A DNA stretch of 64,000 nt from Bartonella tribocorum CIP 105476 (GTDB taxonomy: Bacteria > Pseudomonadota > Alphaproteobacteria > Rhizobiales > Rhizobiaceae). Below are positions 25,855 to 37,581 of the stretch, in pieces (within the stretch, counting starts at the first letter, position 1; each line of letters begins with the position of its first letter). Below the pieces are notes generated by a model that saw nothing but the letters and a program-made list of their open reading frames with translations, searched no databases and had not been told where the DNA came from. Position numbers and translations under genes: made by a program. The stretch is from NCBI RefSeq assembly GCF_000196435.1, contig NC_010161.1, positions 1,178,001 through 1,242,000 of the forward strand. The letters are read 5' to 3'.

Positions 25855-28125
25855 TTAATATTTTCTTCTTCCATAAAAAGTACGCTTTTGTTTTTTTAAT
25901 TTGTTTTTATGGTAGGATGTCGATGAAAATTTGATTGGACGAGGCTCTGTTAAGAGCTCAAAGCTTAAAGCACCAGCAAAAGGTTGTACAGTTATAAGTT
26001 TTACTTCTACAATATCACTGAGTTGATAGCCTTTATGGCTATGTTGTCCTACAAGAACATGTCGCGCTTCATCAAAATGATAATAATCATTTTTAAGTGT
26101 AGAAATATGGACAAAACCATCTGTATTGAGTTTATCAAGTGAGATAAAAAGACCTGCTTTTGTGACTCCAGAAATGCGGCCTGTAAAAATACGGCCGATT
26201 TTATTCGTTAAATAGTGAGCAACAAGCCGATCAATCGTTTCTCTTTCAGCCGTCATTGCACGACGCTCATATAAAGAAATTTGCGTAGCAATTTCTGCAA
26301 GGTTTTGTTCTTGTGTATCAGTTAATTGATCATTTCCTAGTTTAAGAGCTTTAATGAGTGCTCGATGAATAATGAGATCAGCATAACGGCGAATTGGTGA
26401 TGTAAAATGTGTATAGTTTTGCAAATTCAAACCAAAATGGCCACTATTTTTAGGATTGTATTCTGCTTGTGATTGTGAACGCAAAATAACTTGATTGACC
26501 AGTTCTTGTTGTTCGGTATGAGCGACCTTTTCTAAAATTTTATTAAGGCGTGCTGATGTTAATTCTGCACTTTTGGAGAGGGATATCCCTAAACTTTGAA
26601 GGAAAGTCCGTAATATTTCTTGTTTGGCAAGAGAGGGTTTGTCATGAATACGATAGATGAAGGGCTGATGATGTTTTTTTAATGTTTCAGAAGCTGCAAT
26701 ATTGGCTTGTATCATAAACTCTTCAATCAAACGATGGGCTTCTAAATGTTCTTCACTCACCACATCTTGGATGCATCCACTTTGATCAAGAATAATCTTT
26801 TTTTCTGCTATTTCTAATTCTAGCGGTTGTCGACGATCCCGCGCTGCTTCAAGGCATGCATAGGCTTCCCATAAGGGTTGCAAGATATTCTCAAGCAGGG
26901 GTGCTCTTTTTTTATGGATATGTCCTTTTCTTGCCAATTGTACTTCTTGATAGGAGAGTTTAGCTCTTACACGCATCATAATACGATGAAAACTATGTTT
27001 TTGTTTATTACCGTTTGCATCAAAAATCATACGAACGGCTAAAGCGGGTCTTTCTTTTCCTTCATGCAGAGAACATAAATCATGAGAGAGGCGTTCAGGC
27101 AGCATTGGTACAACGGTATCAGGAAAATAAACAGAATTTCCGCGTTTTAATGCTTCTTTATCTAAAGCACTTCCTGTTTTAATATAGTAAGAAACATCTG
27201 CAATGGCCACAATAATAATCCAACCACCATTATTTGTAGGGTCCTTATCCTTGCTTGCGTAGACTGCATCATCATGATCTTTGGCATCCGGTGGATCAAT
27301 CGTAATAAATGGTAATTGTCGCCAATCTTCGCGATTATCCATATTGGCAGCTTTGATATGTTTAACTTGCTCAAGAACGCTTTCAGGAAAAATATAAGGA
27401 ATTCCTTTTGAGAGAATGGAAATCATTGAAAGTGTTTTCTCACTCTTAATATGCCCTAAAACATTTTTTATTTGCGCACTTTTCAGTCCATAACCAGTAT
27501 TTTTTTTGATTTCAACTTCAACAAGATCACCTGTTTTAATCTCCATTTCTGGAGATATTTCAACCATGAGTTCATTGGTTTTGCGATCTATAGGATCAAG
27601 GCGCCATTGATTATTTTCTAATTTTCGTACAACACCAAATGTGCTCTTTGGGGATAGTTCAATTTTACGAATAATGCGCCCCGTATAAGAGGGATTTTGA
27701 GAATTTTTATTTCGAAAAACTTTTACAAGAACATGATCTCCAACGCCAATACTCCCTCCCTTTATGTGACGAAAAGAGTGTATTTCAATATTGGGCTTTG
27801 GCGTATCCTCCCATTCAAGAGGTTGTGCAATAAAACTGCCATCTTTATCACGACTGCTAATTTTCACTAAGGCAACAGGAGGTAATTTTCTTTTGTTTAT
27901 TTCTCTTTTGCGCTGCTTAGATATAAGATTTTGATCTTTTAACGCACATAATATATCTTTAAGCCAGATATGAGAATCGCCTTTTAAGTTAAAAGCTTTG
28001 GCGATTTTTCGTTTACTTGATCGATCAGGATTCTCGTTGATAAAGGAAAGAATTTCTTCCTTATTGGGCAATTTTCCTCCCTTGAATGAGGAGAGATATT
28101 TTACGTTTTTTTCACCTTTAGCCAA
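25855..28125 (-). CDS. rnr: Ribonuclease R
   Basis: RNase R degrades structured RNA 3' to 5'. The 756-residue protein has an N-terminal helix-turn-helix (SKRKIAKAFNLKGDSHIWLK), two cold-shock domains, the RNB catalytic core with ITIDPPDAKDHDDAVYAS (metal-binding aspartates), and a C-terminal S1 domain (GRISGVTKAGLFISLDKLNT) with a Lys/Arg-rich tail. Length is normal. It begins three bases after the topA stop, so the two are one operon, an arrangement seen widely in Rhizobiales. Confidence 0.96.
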   Translation of the reverse strand: MAKGEKNVKYLSSFKGGKLPNKEEILSFINENPDRSSKRKIAKAFNLKGDSHIWLKDILCALKDQNLISKQRKREINKRKLPPVALVKISSRDKDGSFIAQPLEWEDTPKPNIEIHSFRHIKGGSIGVGDHVLVKVFRNKNSQNPSYTGRIIRKIELSPKSTFGVVRKLENNQWRLDPIDRKTNELMVEISPEMEIKTGDLVEVEIKKNTGYGLKSAQIKNVLGHIKSEKTLSMISILSKGIPYIFPESVLEQVKHIKAANMDNREDWRQLPFITIDPPDAKDHDDAVYASKDKDPTNNGGWIIIVAIADVSYYIKTGSALDKEALKRGNSVYFPDTVVPMLPERLSHDLCSLHEGKERPALAVRMIFDANGNKQKHSFHRIMMRVRAKLSYQEVQLARKGHIHKKRAPLLENILQPLWEAYACLEAARDRRQPLELEIAEKKIILDQSGCIQDVVSEEHLEAHRLIEEFMIQANIAASETLKKHHQPFIYRIHDKPSLAKQEILRTFLQSLGISLSKSAELTSARLNKILEKVAHTEQQELVNQVILRSQSQAEYNPKNSGHFGLNLQNYTHFTSPIRRYADLIIHRALIKALKLGNDQLTDTQEQNLAEIATQISLYERRAMTAERETIDRLVAHYLTNKIGRIFTGRISGVTKAGLFISLDKLNTDGFVHISTLKNDYYHFDEARHVLVGQHSHKGYQLSDIVEVKLITVQPFAGALSFELLTEPRPIKFSSTSYHKNKLKKQKRTFYGRRKY

Positions 28126-28128
28126 AAT

Positions 28129-30705
28129 TTATGTCTCTTTTGTTTTTGCTTTTGTTTTGGAAGAAGCTCTTTTGGAAATTGCCTTTTTACTCGATGCTTT
28201 AGCCGATATAAGTTCTAATGCCTCTGAAAGTGTTACACTAATGGGATCTTTCTCTTTTGGCAATGTTGCATTAATTTTACCCCAATTGACATAAGGACCA
28301 TAACGCCCATTACGCACAGTGACAGTTCCTCCTTCTGGATGCTCCCCTAATGTTGCCAATGCTGCAGATGTTGTTCTGCTTTGCTTGGTTTTATTTTCTT
28401 GTTGTTCTGCCAATACTGTAACAGCACGATTGATACCAATATCAAAAACTTCATCGGCATGAAGAAGGCGCGCAGATTTTCCATTATGACTAAGGTAGGG
28501 ACCATATCGTCCAATTGTCGCTGTGATCATTTTGCCAGTTTCAGGATGAATGCCAATTTCACGGGGAAGGGATAATAAAGCCAAGGCTCTTTCAAGGGTT
28601 ATATTTTCTGCCTGCCATTCTTTTGGTAGTCCTGCACGCTTAACTTCTTTGCTTTCACCTCGTTGAATATAGGGACCAAAACGGCCATTGCGAAGAGAAA
28701 TATCTTTTCCTGTTTCAGGATCAATCCCAAGCATAACCGGTTCGTCATTGCGTACAGCTTCATTTTCTTCTTCTGTATCTGTTGTACCAAGTTGTCGTGT
28801 GTATCTGCATTCAGGATAATTGGAACAGCCAACAAAAGCACCATAACGACCGAGTTTTAATGATAATTGCCCATTTTTACAGAGAGGACAGGAACGCACA
28901 TCACTTCCATCTTCACGCTCAGGAAAGGCGAGAGGTGCTAATGTCACATTTAAAACATCAAGGACATTGGCGATACGGAGTTCTTGGATATTGCTAATAG
29001 AGGTATTAAATCCATCCCAAAAATCGCGTAATACATCTTTCCAAGAAAGTTTACCATCAGAGATAAGATCCAGCTTTTCTTCAAGATCTGCTGTAAAACC
29101 ATATTCTACATAGCGGTTAAAGAAATTTTCAAGAAAGGCTGTAACAATACGCCCTTTAGCATCAGGAATAAGTTTGCGCTTATCAATGACAATATATCCA
29201 CGATCACACAATGTTGCCAATGTGGAGGCATAAGTTGAAGGACGACCAATTCCTAATTCTTCAAGCTTTTTAATTAATGAAGCTTCAGAATAACGGGAAG
29301 GGGGCTCTGTGGTATGTTGTAGAGATTCAACTTTTTCTTTTGTAAGTGCTTCGCCCGTGTTTATTTGTGGTAAACGTGTTGTTTCATTTTCTTCATTATT
29401 TTCTTCGTCTCGTTGATCCGTATAGACGGAAATAAATCCGTCAAAACGAACAACAGATCCTGTTGCACGAAGATTTGCACGGTTGTCTCCTTGCTGGGCT
29501 TCAATTTCAACGGTTGTACGTTCAATTTCAGCAGAACACATTTGACTGGCAATAGCGCGCTTCCATATCAGTTCATAGAGCTTTGCCTGATCATCGTCGA
29601 GAAAATTACGGACTTGGTTGGGGGAGCGTTGAAAATCTGTTGGGCGGATTGCTTCATGTGCTTCCTGGGCATTTTTTGCCTTCGTTGAATAAAAACGTGG
29701 TTTTTCAGGAATATAGTCTTTACCAAAAGATTCATGAATAACTTTTCTGGCAGCATCAATGGCTTCTGGCGCTATTTGTACACCATCGGTACGCATATAA
29801 GTAATAAGTCCGGCCACTTCACCATTAATTTCAATCCCTTCATAAAGCTTTTGGGCAATTTGCATCGTGCGAGAAGCTGAAAAGCCTAATTTTGAAGAAG
29901 CCGCTTGTTGGAGTGTAGAGGTTGTAAACGGAGGAAAAGGATTTCTCTTTGTAGGTTTTGCTTCAACACTGAGTGTATGATATTGAGCCTTCTCCAACAT
30001 AAGGCGAATTTGATCTGCTTGTTCTTGAGATTGAATATCAAGTTTGCCAATCTTTCTTTGATTAAACATTGTTAGTCTGGCTTGAAAATGATCATTTCGG
30101 ATGGTTTTTAACTGTGTTGTAATGGACCAATAATCTTCTTTGATAAAATGTTCTATTTCTGATTCACGGTCACAAATAATACGTAAAGCAACCGACTGAA
30201 CGCGCCCAGCCGAGCGGGCACCAGGGAGTTTACGCCATAAAACAGGTGAAAGTGTAAAACCAACGAGGTAATCGAGAGCACGACGTGCAAGATAAGCATC
30301 GACAAGTGATGTATCAATATCACGTGGATTGTTCATGGCATCAAGCACAGACTTTTTAGTGATGGCATTGAAGACAACTCTTTTAATAGGTTTATCTTTT
30401 AAAACTTTTTTTTGACGAAGAACATCAAGAATATGCCATGAAATAGCTTCTCCTTCGCGATCAGGGTCTGTTGCTAAGATAAGGCTATCGGCTTCTTTAA
30501 CAGCTTTTGCTATTTCATTTAAACGTTTAGCAGCCGCAGAATCTATATCCCATTTCATCGAAAAATCTTGATCGGGTAAAACGGAACCATCTTTTGCTGG
30601 TAAATCACGAACATGTCCAAATGATGCGACAACTTTGTATTGAGGCCCAAGATATTTATTAATTGTTTTTGCTTTTGCTGGAGATTCAACGATAACGATA
30701 TTCAT
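28129..30705 (-). CDS. topA: DNA topoisomerase I
   Basis: TopA relaxes negative supercoils through a transient 5'-phosphotyrosyl bond. The 858-residue protein begins MNIVIVESPAKAKTINKYLG (TOPRIM with DPDREGEAISWH further on), has the active-site tyrosine in GLITYMRTDGVQI, and the HEAIRPTDF motif. A C4 zinc finger (CPLCKNGQLSLKLGRYGAFV, then CSNYPEC) and several zinc-less topoisomerase C-terminal repeats (GRYGPYxxxG) follow, then a Lys/Ser-rich tail typical of alphaproteobacteria. Confidence 0.97.
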   Translation of the reverse strand: MNIVIVESPAKAKTINKYLGPQYKVVASFGHVRDLPAKDGSVLPDQDFSMKWDIDSAAAKRLNEIAKAVKEADSLILATDPDREGEAISWHILDVLRQKKVLKDKPIKRVVFNAITKKSVLDAMNNPRDIDTSLVDAYLARRALDYLVGFTLSPVLWRKLPGARSAGRVQSVALRIICDRESEIEHFIKEDYWSITTQLKTIRNDHFQARLTMFNQRKIGKLDIQSQEQADQIRLMLEKAQYHTLSVEAKPTKRNPFPPFTTSTLQQAASSKLGFSASRTMQIAQKLYEGIEINGEVAGLITYMRTDGVQIAPEAIDAARKVIHESFGKDYIPEKPRFYSTKAKNAQEAHEAIRPTDFQRSPNQVRNFLDDDQAKLYELIWKRAIASQMCSAEIERTTVEIEAQQGDNRANLRATGSVVRFDGFISVYTDQRDEENNEENETTRLPQINTGEALTKEKVESLQHTTEPPSRYSEASLIKKLEELGIGRPSTYASTLATLCDRGYIVIDKRKLIPDAKGRIVTAFLENFFNRYVEYGFTADLEEKLDLISDGKLSWKDVLRDFWDGFNTSISNIQELRIANVLDVLNVTLAPLAFPEREDGSDVRSCPLCKNGQLSLKLGRYGAFVGCSNYPECRYTRQLGTTDTEEENEAVRNDEPVMLGIDPETGKDISLRNGRFGPYIQRGESKEVKRAGLPKEWQAENITLERALALLSLPREIGIHPETGKMITATIGRYGPYLSHNGKSARLLHADEVFDIGINRAVTVLAEQQENKTKQSRTTSAALATLGEHPEGGTVTVRNGRYGPYVNWGKINATLPKEKDPISVTLSEALELISAKASSKKAISKRASSKTKAKTKET

Positions 30706-30971
30706 AATTTTACCCGAATATTGAAATAAAAAACTTTTTTATAAACGCCTTTCACGTGAATAGCTAATGGCAATTGCTTAAGAACATATAAAAAAAATAT
30801 TAGCCATATAAAAAACATGAATATTGTACAACTTGTGATTGTTATTATTAAAACGCACCCTATATAGAAATACACGATTTATTTTCCACTGTTATTACAA
30901 AAACATACGGCGCAATACTAAGATAACGTCTATTGAGAGGTAGGAGGGGAAATGCTCAAGGATAGAGGATT

Positions 30972-31178
30972 ATGTTTATAAATCATTTGAAAGTTATCCA
31001 ATATATTACAGACATGTCAAAGCAAATGAATCAGATGGCGCGTCAGGCGCATAGTCCGCTTTTAGCATTGCTTTTGGATATGGTTGCCAAAGAAGGACAA
31101 AGCATTATTAATAGTGCGGAGGCTCTTGGAGAAGATCAAGATTCGACAATGACACACAACCACCAGAGTGTCGAATAA
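30972..31178 (+). CDS. Small conserved-looking protein between topA and dprA
   Basis: The 68-residue product (MFINHLKVIQYITDMSKQMN, then a helix rich in Leu and Met) starts eight bases after a GAGG and overlaps the end of dprA on the opposite strand by 71 bases. The N-terminal helices look like a real soluble domain, and I believe similar short proteins occur at this position in related genera, but that is from memory. No function is known. Confidence 0.55.
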   Translation: MFINHLKVIQYITDMSKQMNQMARQAHSPLLALLLDMVAKEGQSIINSAEALGEDQDSTMTHNHQSVE

Positions 31179-32340
31179 GCTTTCCAGCAAGCTCTAGTTC
31201 TACCAACAAGAGGTAGAGAGTTGGAAGTGAAACACCTGAGTGGATACTGAGTGTGTCTAAGTCGATTGGCGTTGTTGAAAGAGCAGAGAGGACTGCTGCA
31301 CGTGCCGCATCATCACCTGTTAAAGAGGGATGAGCGTTTTTTTCGTAGGCTGAATTAAAATTCTCCTTTTCAATTTTTAAAGAGGATGGTTCCTCAAAAA
31401 AATTGAGTTGGGAATTTGGAAGCGGTGAAATTAATGGCGTAAGTGTTTCTATGATGTCAGAAGGATGTGTGGTGAGAAGAGCTCCGTCCTTGATAAGGTT
31501 GTTTGTGCCAACAGATCTTGGATCAAGTGGAGAACCGGGAATAGCAAAAATCAACCGTCCCATTTCAGCTGCTTGACGTGCGGTAATTAAGGATCCTGAG
31601 CGCAGAGCTGCCTCCACAACCAAGAGACCAAGTGATAGAGCTGCAATAATGCGGTTTCTTCTTGGAAAATCGATAGCACGCGGCTTCCAAGAGATGGGCA
31701 TTTCGCTGATGATGGCTCCACCATTGGCGATAATATCTTCGTACAACTTTTTATTTTCAGGAGGATAGATATGATTAATTCCTCCTGCCATGACTGCAAC
31801 AGTTCCTGTTTTTAAACTTGCTTGATGCGCAACGCTATCAATTCCACGAGCGAGTCCAGAAATTGTTACAAAGTCTGCTTCTCCGAGAAAATGAGCAAAT
31901 TGAGCCGTAAGCTTTTTTCCAGCAGCTGAAGCATTCCGAGAGCCTATAATTCCAACCGAAGTTTTTTGAAAAATTAAAACATTACCTTTGACAGCAATAA
32001 GTGGCGGACGGGCTTCTGTAACCTTAAGAAAAGCTGGATAATCTGGTTCTCCCATACCGATAAACCGAACACCTAATTTTTCAGCTTCTTGTATTTCTTT
32101 TTCTGCATCTTCTAAGCTTGCTATTTTAAGTGATGCAGCCCCCCCTCCTTTTCTACTAAGCTCTGGCAACGCTGCTAGAGCATTTTCTGCTGTTTTATAA
32201 TAATCAATGAGATTGCGAAAACTAACAGCTCCAATATTTTCACTGCGCAATAACCGTAACCAGCTTAGACGTTGATGATCAGTAAGCAGGATTCCTTTAT
32301 TTATCTCTGTTTTGCGTCCCAATCTTATTTTCTTCCCCAA
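31108..32340 (-). CDS. dprA: DNA-processing protein DprA
   Basis: DprA binds incoming single-stranded DNA and loads RecA during transformation. The 410-residue protein has an N-terminal SAM-like domain ([20 protein letters not shown]), the Rossmann-like core ([45 protein letters not shown]) and a C-terminal winged-helix domain (about 345-400). The assigned start is a TTG overlapping plsY by 44 bases; a later start near the conserved TDHQRLSWL cannot be excluded. It is last in a pyrB-pyrC-plsY-dprA unit. Confidence 0.93.
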
Positions 32341-32929
32341 TGAGTAATCTACTGATATTTGCAGAATGTTTTATGAACACAAATAGGCTCATCGCGATCA
32401 GCATACAACAGAAATAAGTATCGGAAAAATAAAAAACAAATATCGGCGTGATCGTAACTGCAACAAGCGCAGATAACGAAGAATAATGCATGAGAAGAAA
32501 AATTGCACTCCATACAATAATAAAAATAATTGCAGCAGGCCAATAGACACCTAAGCAAACCCCTAGATAGGTAGCAACACCTTTGCCACCTTTAAATTTA
32601 AGCCATACGGGAAAAAGATGTCCTAAGAAAGCAAAAAAACCCGCTAGAGAAATAAGGATACTCTTGTTGAGCGGATCACTAAAGAACTTTATAACGAAGA
32701 CAACAATAGCTCCTTTCAACATATCACAAAGAAGTGTTAGAGCAGCAACTTTTTTATTTCCTGTTCGTAAAACATTTGTTGCTCCAATATTGCCGGAACC
32801 GATTGTTCTGATATCGCCAAGTTTGGCCAATTTCGTAAACAAAAGACCAAATGGAATCGAGCCAATGAGATAAGATATGAGGAAAATAAACCACGGAGTG
32901 GACTGAAAAAATATTTCTGTTTCATTCAT
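32297..32929 (-). CDS. plsY: Glycerol-3-phosphate acyltransferase PlsY
   Basis: PlsY transfers the acyl group of acyl-phosphate to glycerol 3-phosphate, the first step of phospholipid synthesis. From the ATG at 32929 the protein has 210 residues and about five to six membrane helices. The three conserved loops are visible: [21 protein letters not shown] and [24 protein letters not shown] at 32941 overlaps the pyrC stop and would add four residues. It lies between pyrC and dprA in one transcription unit. Confidence 0.94.
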
Positions 32930-32940
32930 TAAGAATCTCA

Positions 32941-34242
32941 CTAAGTTTGTTGATCAAGTTTAAAAACGGATTTCCCTTTCACAAAGGTCTGGAACACGCG
33001 TCCTTGAAAACGTGCATTATCAAAAGGGGTATTTTTTGAACGTGAATAGAGTTTCTCTGTCGAAACGACCCATGGTTCTTCAAGATCAACCACAATAAGG
33101 TCTGCATAAGCACCTTTCTTCAGTGTTCCTGCATTGAGTCCAAAGAGCTTTGCAGGCATCGTTGACAAAAGTTCAGTTATCCGTAGAAGAGATAGACTCT
33201 CATCATGATAAAGACGTAAAGCCGCACTTAATAAGGTCTCCATCCCAATAGCGCCCGCTGCTGCATCATTGAATGGTAAATGTTTTGTGTCGATACCCTG
33301 AGGATCATGGGAAGAGATAATAACATCTATTGTCCCGTCTTTTATTGCTTCAATCAGTGCTATACGATCTTCTTCTGTACGCAATGGGGGCATGAGGCGA
33401 AAAGAAGTTTGATATTGGCCAATGTCATTTTCATTGAGAGATAAATGATTAATCGATACACCAGCTGAAATTTTCTCACTGCGTTGCTTGCCTAAGCGGA
33501 GCGCATCAGCAGAGAGTGCTGTTGATATCTGGGCGGCATGATAGCGTGTTTGCGTTAATGCTGCTAAGCGTAAATCCCTTTCAAGGGGGATAACTTCTGC
33601 TTCGCAGGGGATGCCAGACAGACCAAGCCAACTAGCGAGTAGTCCTTCATTCATTACGCCTTGTCCTGTAAGATCTTTATCTTGCGTTTCATGGATCAAT
33701 GGGACATCAAAATCGCGTGCATAAGTCATTGCACGTCGCATAACAGATGAATTTTGAAGTGTTTTTTTTCCTTCACTAAAAGCAACGGCTCCAGCCTCCT
33801 TGAGCAAACCAAATTCAGTTATTTCTTGTCCGTTGAAACCTTGTGTAATTGCCGCAACGGGATAAATATTGATCAATGACACTTCTCCTGCTGTGCGCTT
33901 AATAAATTGAACGAGAGCAACATTATCAATAACTGGATGCGTGTCTGGCATCATAAGAAAGGAAGTAATACCACCTGCTGCGGCTGCTTGACTTGCAGAC
34001 GCAATTGTTTCACGATTTTCATTCCCTGGTTCCCCAACAAAAACACGTGCATCAACAAGTCCAGGAAGAATTGCTTTGTTTTGTGCATTAATAACTTCTG
34101 CACCTTCAGGGACTCCCTGATTCAAAGCTTCTTTTCCAGCGGCTATAATCTGTCCATTTTCAACAATAACTGTACCAACTTCATCGATTGCGCGTGAAGG
34201 ATCAATAATACGAGCCTTTTGAAAAACAATTGGTTTTATCAT
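32941..34242 (-). CDS. pyrC: Dihydroorotase-like protein, probably non-catalytic (PyrC'/PyrX type)
   Basis: The 433 residues follow the type I dihydroorotase fold ([33 protein letters not shown]). However the zinc-binding HxH of the family is replaced: residues 64-72 read DARVFVGEP where active enzymes have D-x-HVHFR-x-P, and the catalytic DHAPH block reads SSHDPQG. Such proteins form a structural partner of aspartate transcarbamoylase in pseudomonads. It overlaps pyrB by four bases (pyrB upstream), consistent with complex formation. A true dihydroorotase should exist elsewhere in the genome. Confidence 0.85.
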
Positions 34243-35204
34243 TTTTTTTCTCCATTGATCTTCAAACGTGAATCTAATAAAGCCTCCATAACCGCCATAC
34301 GCACTGCAATTCCCATTTCTACTTGGGTACGAATCATACTTTGTGGTCCATCGGCTATATCAGATGCAATCTCCACACCACGGTTTATGGGACCAGGATG
34401 CAAAATAATGCAATTGTTTTTGGCATAGGTTAAATTTTCTTTATGTAAGCCAAAATAATGAAAATATTCACGCGTGGAGGGAATAAAAGAACCTGTCATT
34501 CGTTCATGCTGTAAGCGTAACATCATGATAACATCAGCATCTTTAAGACCATCTTTCATGGTGTTAAAAACCTCAACACTCATATGATTAATTTCGGTGG
34601 GTAGGAGTGTTGAAGGGGCAACAGCACGAACACGGGCCCCCAAAGCATTAAGACTAAGGATATTCGAACGTGCAACACGTGAGTGCAAGATATCTCCGCA
34701 AATGGCAACCGTTAATCCTTCAATACGACCTTTTGCTCTTTTAATGGTGAGAGCATCTAATAAAGCTTGGGTTGGATGTTCATGAGCACCATCACCTGCA
34801 TTAATGACACAACAATCAACTTTTTGTGCTAATAAAGCGGCTGCTCCCGCACTGCTATGGCGGAAAACCAGTATATCTGGCTTCATCGCATTAAGTGTTG
34901 CGGCTGTATCAAATAATGTTTCCCCTTTTTTTACAGATGAGTTACCGATCGCGACACTTATCACGTCTGCTCCCAACCTTTTACCGGCTAATTCAAAAGA
35001 AGATTGTGTTCGTGTAGAGGCTTCAAAAAAGAGATTAATTTGAGTCCGTCCACGCAAAATAGATTTTGTTTTATCAATTTTGTTAGAAAGGATAACGTTT
35101 GCTTCTGCACGATCAAGCAATGTATTAAGGTCTTGTACGCTTAGATCTTTAATAGCTAAAAGATGTTTATGAGGGAAAAGTGGAAAAAAATTATCTTGAA
35201 TCAT
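34239..35204 (-). CDS. pyrB: Aspartate carbamoyltransferase, catalytic chain
   Basis: PyrB condenses carbamoyl phosphate with aspartate in pyrimidine synthesis. The 321 residues show the carbamoyl-phosphate site [40 protein letters not shown], the [13 protein letters not shown] motif and [11 protein letters not shown] near the end. Length matches class B/C enzymes lacking a separate regulatory chain. It is the first gene of the pyrB-pyrC-plsY-dprA unit; the stop overlaps pyrC by four bases. Confidence 0.96.
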   Translation of the reverse strand: MIQDNFFPLFPHKHLLAIKDLSVQDLNTLLDRAEANVILSNKIDKTKSILRGRTQINLFFEASTRTQSSFELAGKRLGADVISVAIGNSSVKKGETLFDTAATLNAMKPDILVFRHSSAGAAALLAQKVDCCVINAGDGAHEHPTQALLDALTIKRAKGRIEGLTVAICGDILHSRVARSNILSLNALGARVRAVAPSTLLPTEINHMSVEVFNTMKDGLKDADVIMMLRLQHERMTGSFIPSTREYFHYFGLHKENLTYAKNNCIILHPGPINRGVEIASDIADGPQSMIRTQVEMGIAVRMAVMEALLDSRLKINGEKK

Positions 35205-35328
35205 AGCATTCTTCTTTATCTCTCTCTAAACAGGTTAAACAAGCATTTGTTTGAATATGATAAATGTTTCTTAACTCTAAAAAGACAAATAGTCTATGAT
35301 ATGATGATTTGAATAGTGGAATACACCT

Positions 35329-36948
35329 ATGAGTACTGTCTCTGCGCAAAATGCTCGTCGAAAAAATACATTTCTTAGCGATACACTTATGTTTCGCATA
35401 GCCTCTACTTTGCCTAAGTCTTTATTAGCAAGCTTTGAAGAAATAGGGGATTTTGCTGCGAGTCAAGAAGCATGGAATCTTTCTTGCTCAGCGAATCATT
35501 ATAAGCCTTTACTGCGTTATAACGATAAATGGGGAAAACAGGCAGAAAAATTAGAAATACATTCTTCCTATCAAGACCTTCAACAGTATTCTAGACGTGC
35601 AGGGTTGGTTACTTCGCTTTGGGAGAATACGAGCTTAGAAAATGGGGTACGTTATCAAGCGCGTGCGATTCGTTTGGCTTTATCTGCTGGTTTAGAAACA
35701 GGGCATTTGAATGAGGTTACTATAACGAGTGCAGCAATTGCTGTCTTAATTAGTGATAGTGAGCTTTTTAAAAAATGGCAAAATGTCCTTTTGTCACGCC
35801 AATATGATTCTTCATCACGGCCTATTCATCATAAAAACTCTGCTTCTCTGACATGTGCTTTTGATGACATTGAACAACACACTTTCAATTTTCCAAGCGT
35901 TAAGAAAATTTCTTTCGATGAAAATATGCAACGAGATCTGTATCGTTTAAATGTTGTAAAAACTAATGTTATTAATCCTACAGCTGATGGATATCTCGTT
36001 AGTGCAGATTTAAATGGTCATTTAAGTTGCTTTTTTGTTCCACGCATACAGGAGAATGGTGCATTTAATGGATTTATATCGATTCGTCATTTAATTCAGC
36101 GTTCTGGAGAACTTTTAACACCAGAGGGAGTTGTTGATTTTCAAGGGTGTTATGGCTGGCTTCTGGGAAATGCTGGAGAAGGTCTTAAAGTTATTAAAGA
36201 TATTGAGACGATGATGCGTTTTGATCAATCTGTCATATCGGCCGGTGTTTTGCGCGCTGCCCTTCAATTTGGCATAGATTTTTTCCGGAAAAAAATGCCA
36301 AATCAGCCTTTGCCACCCCTGACAGAACGTATTTTTGCAGATATTGCATTAGATATTGCTGCTTCACAAGCATTGGTTTTGCGTTTAGCGCGAGCATTTG
36401 ACAATGCAGCAAATGACCGTTCTGAAGCAGCTTTTGCTCGCATTATGACACCTATTATTGCTTATCACGTCAGTCAATTGGTTGTGCCTATTATTGGCGA
36501 AATTATTGCACAACTTGGTATTGAAAGTTTTATAGAGAATAATCCATTATCACAAATGTTGCATAATGGGCCTGCACGAACTGTGAGAAATAGTTCTGCT
36601 AATCAATTGGTCAAGGATGCCATTCTTATTGCTGAAAAAGCACCGGGATTGTTTCAGAAATTGTTAGAAAAAATTGCTCTTGATATTGGGCCAGCAGGAC
36701 CAAGAGCCATTGAAATTATTAAGTCTGCAGGTGATATGGCATCAGCAAATGAGGGAGCAGGAAGGTTTTTTGTTGAACAGGTAGCCTATGCCGCCGCTGC
36801 CGCGTCATTACATTCTACGGATATAGAACATGTCGCAAATGCCTACATGGAAAGCCGCCTTGGAGGTCAATGGAGATCTTCCTACGGGATGCTCATTGCA
36901 CGCTATAATGCAGGGCATTTACTCAATGTTCTCTATCCTTCCCTATGA
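35329..36948 (+). CDS. AidB-like acyl-CoA dehydrogenase family protein
   Basis: The 539-residue protein resembles AidB and related long acyl-CoA dehydrogenases: residues about 60-150 form the helical N-terminal domain, 180-290 the beta domain with FAD contacts, and 300-520 the C-terminal helical domain ([39 protein letters not shown]). Canonical acyl-CoA substrate residues are hard to place, as in AidB, whose enzymatic role is unclear and which may protect DNA from alkylation. The catalytic role is therefore uncertain. It is divergent from pyrB and convergent with ruvX, sharing six bases. Confidence 0.8.
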   Translation: MSTVSAQNARRKNTFLSDTLMFRIASTLPKSLLASFEEIGDFAASQEAWNLSCSANHYKPLLRYNDKWGKQAEKLEIHSSYQDLQQYSRRAGLVTSLWENTSLENGVRYQARAIRLALSAGLETGHLNEVTITSAAIAVLISDSELFKKWQNVLLSRQYDSSSRPIHHKNSASLTCAFDDIEQHTFNFPSVKKISFDENMQRDLYRLNVVKTNVINPTADGYLVSADLNGHLSCFFVPRIQENGAFNGFISIRHLIQRSGELLTPEGVVDFQGCYGWLLGNAGEGLKVIKDIETMMRFDQSVISAGVLRAALQFGIDFFRKKMPNQPLPPLTERIFADIALDIAASQALVLRLARAFDNAANDRSEAAFARIMTPIIAYHVSQLVVPIIGEIIAQLGIESFIENNPLSQMLHNGPARTVRNSSANQLVKDAILIAEKAPGLFQKLLEKIALDIGPAGPRAIEIIKSAGDMASANEGAGRFFVEQVAYAAAAASLHSTDIEHVANAYMESRLGGQWRSSYGMLIARYNAGHLLNVLYPSL

Positions 36949-37413
36949 ATGGAGATTTTCAATTCTATTGAGAGCACCTTGCAATATAAAAGCGGCAGCT
37001 GCCGAATCAATTCTTCTTGCTCTTTTAATCCGTGATACATTCATTTCTAAAAGAGAACGCTCTGCAGCAATCGTTGATAGACGTTCATCCCAAAAAACAA
37101 ATGGAATTTTTGTATAAGCTTTCATATTGCTCACAAAAGCTCTGGTTGCTTGAACACGAGAGCCGCTACTTCCATTCATATTAAGAGGTAAGCCAATGAC
37201 AATAACGCCGACATTTTCATGATCAAAAATTTTAATAAGTCTGTGAGCATCTTCTGTAAATTTTTTTCGTTGGAGCACAGGGCGTGGATTTGAAACAGTC
37301 AAACCCATATCAGAAATCGCAATTCCGATCGTTTTTGTCCCTAAATCTAAGCCTGCTATCGTTTGTCCAGGCAAAAGATGTGTCATAATTTCATTGATAT
37401 TAATAACAGTCAT
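36943..37413 (-). CDS. ruvX: Putative pre-16S rRNA nuclease / Holliday junction resolvase RuvX (YqgF)
   Basis: The 156-residue RNase-H-fold protein shows the YqgF pattern: [20 protein letters not shown] (first metal Asp), [20 protein letters not shown], and [19 protein letters not shown]. It is implicated in maturation of 16S rRNA and possibly in DNA junction resolution. It is convergent with the AidB-like gene and lies divergently from gatC. Family assignment is firm; biological role is debated. Confidence 0.92.
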   Translation of the reverse strand: MTVININEIMTHLLPGQTIAGLDLGTKTIGIAISDMGLTVSNPRPVLQRKKFTEDAHRLIKIFDHENVGVIVIGLPLNMNGSSGSRVQATRAFVSNMKAYTKIPFVFWDERLSTIAAERSLLEMNVSRIKRARRIDSAAAAFILQGALNRIENLHS

Positions 37414-37581
37414 AGGGATTATAATACGTTTTTTAATATTTCCAATCTATAGATCTATATTAGATCTATAATTATATTCTTTATTCATCTTATCTAATAT
37501 CCTTGCGCTTGCAAGCGCAGCCTTGTATAGCCAGATAAAGATCAATAAATAAACAAAAAAATGGAAAGGCGTAAAAAGAAT

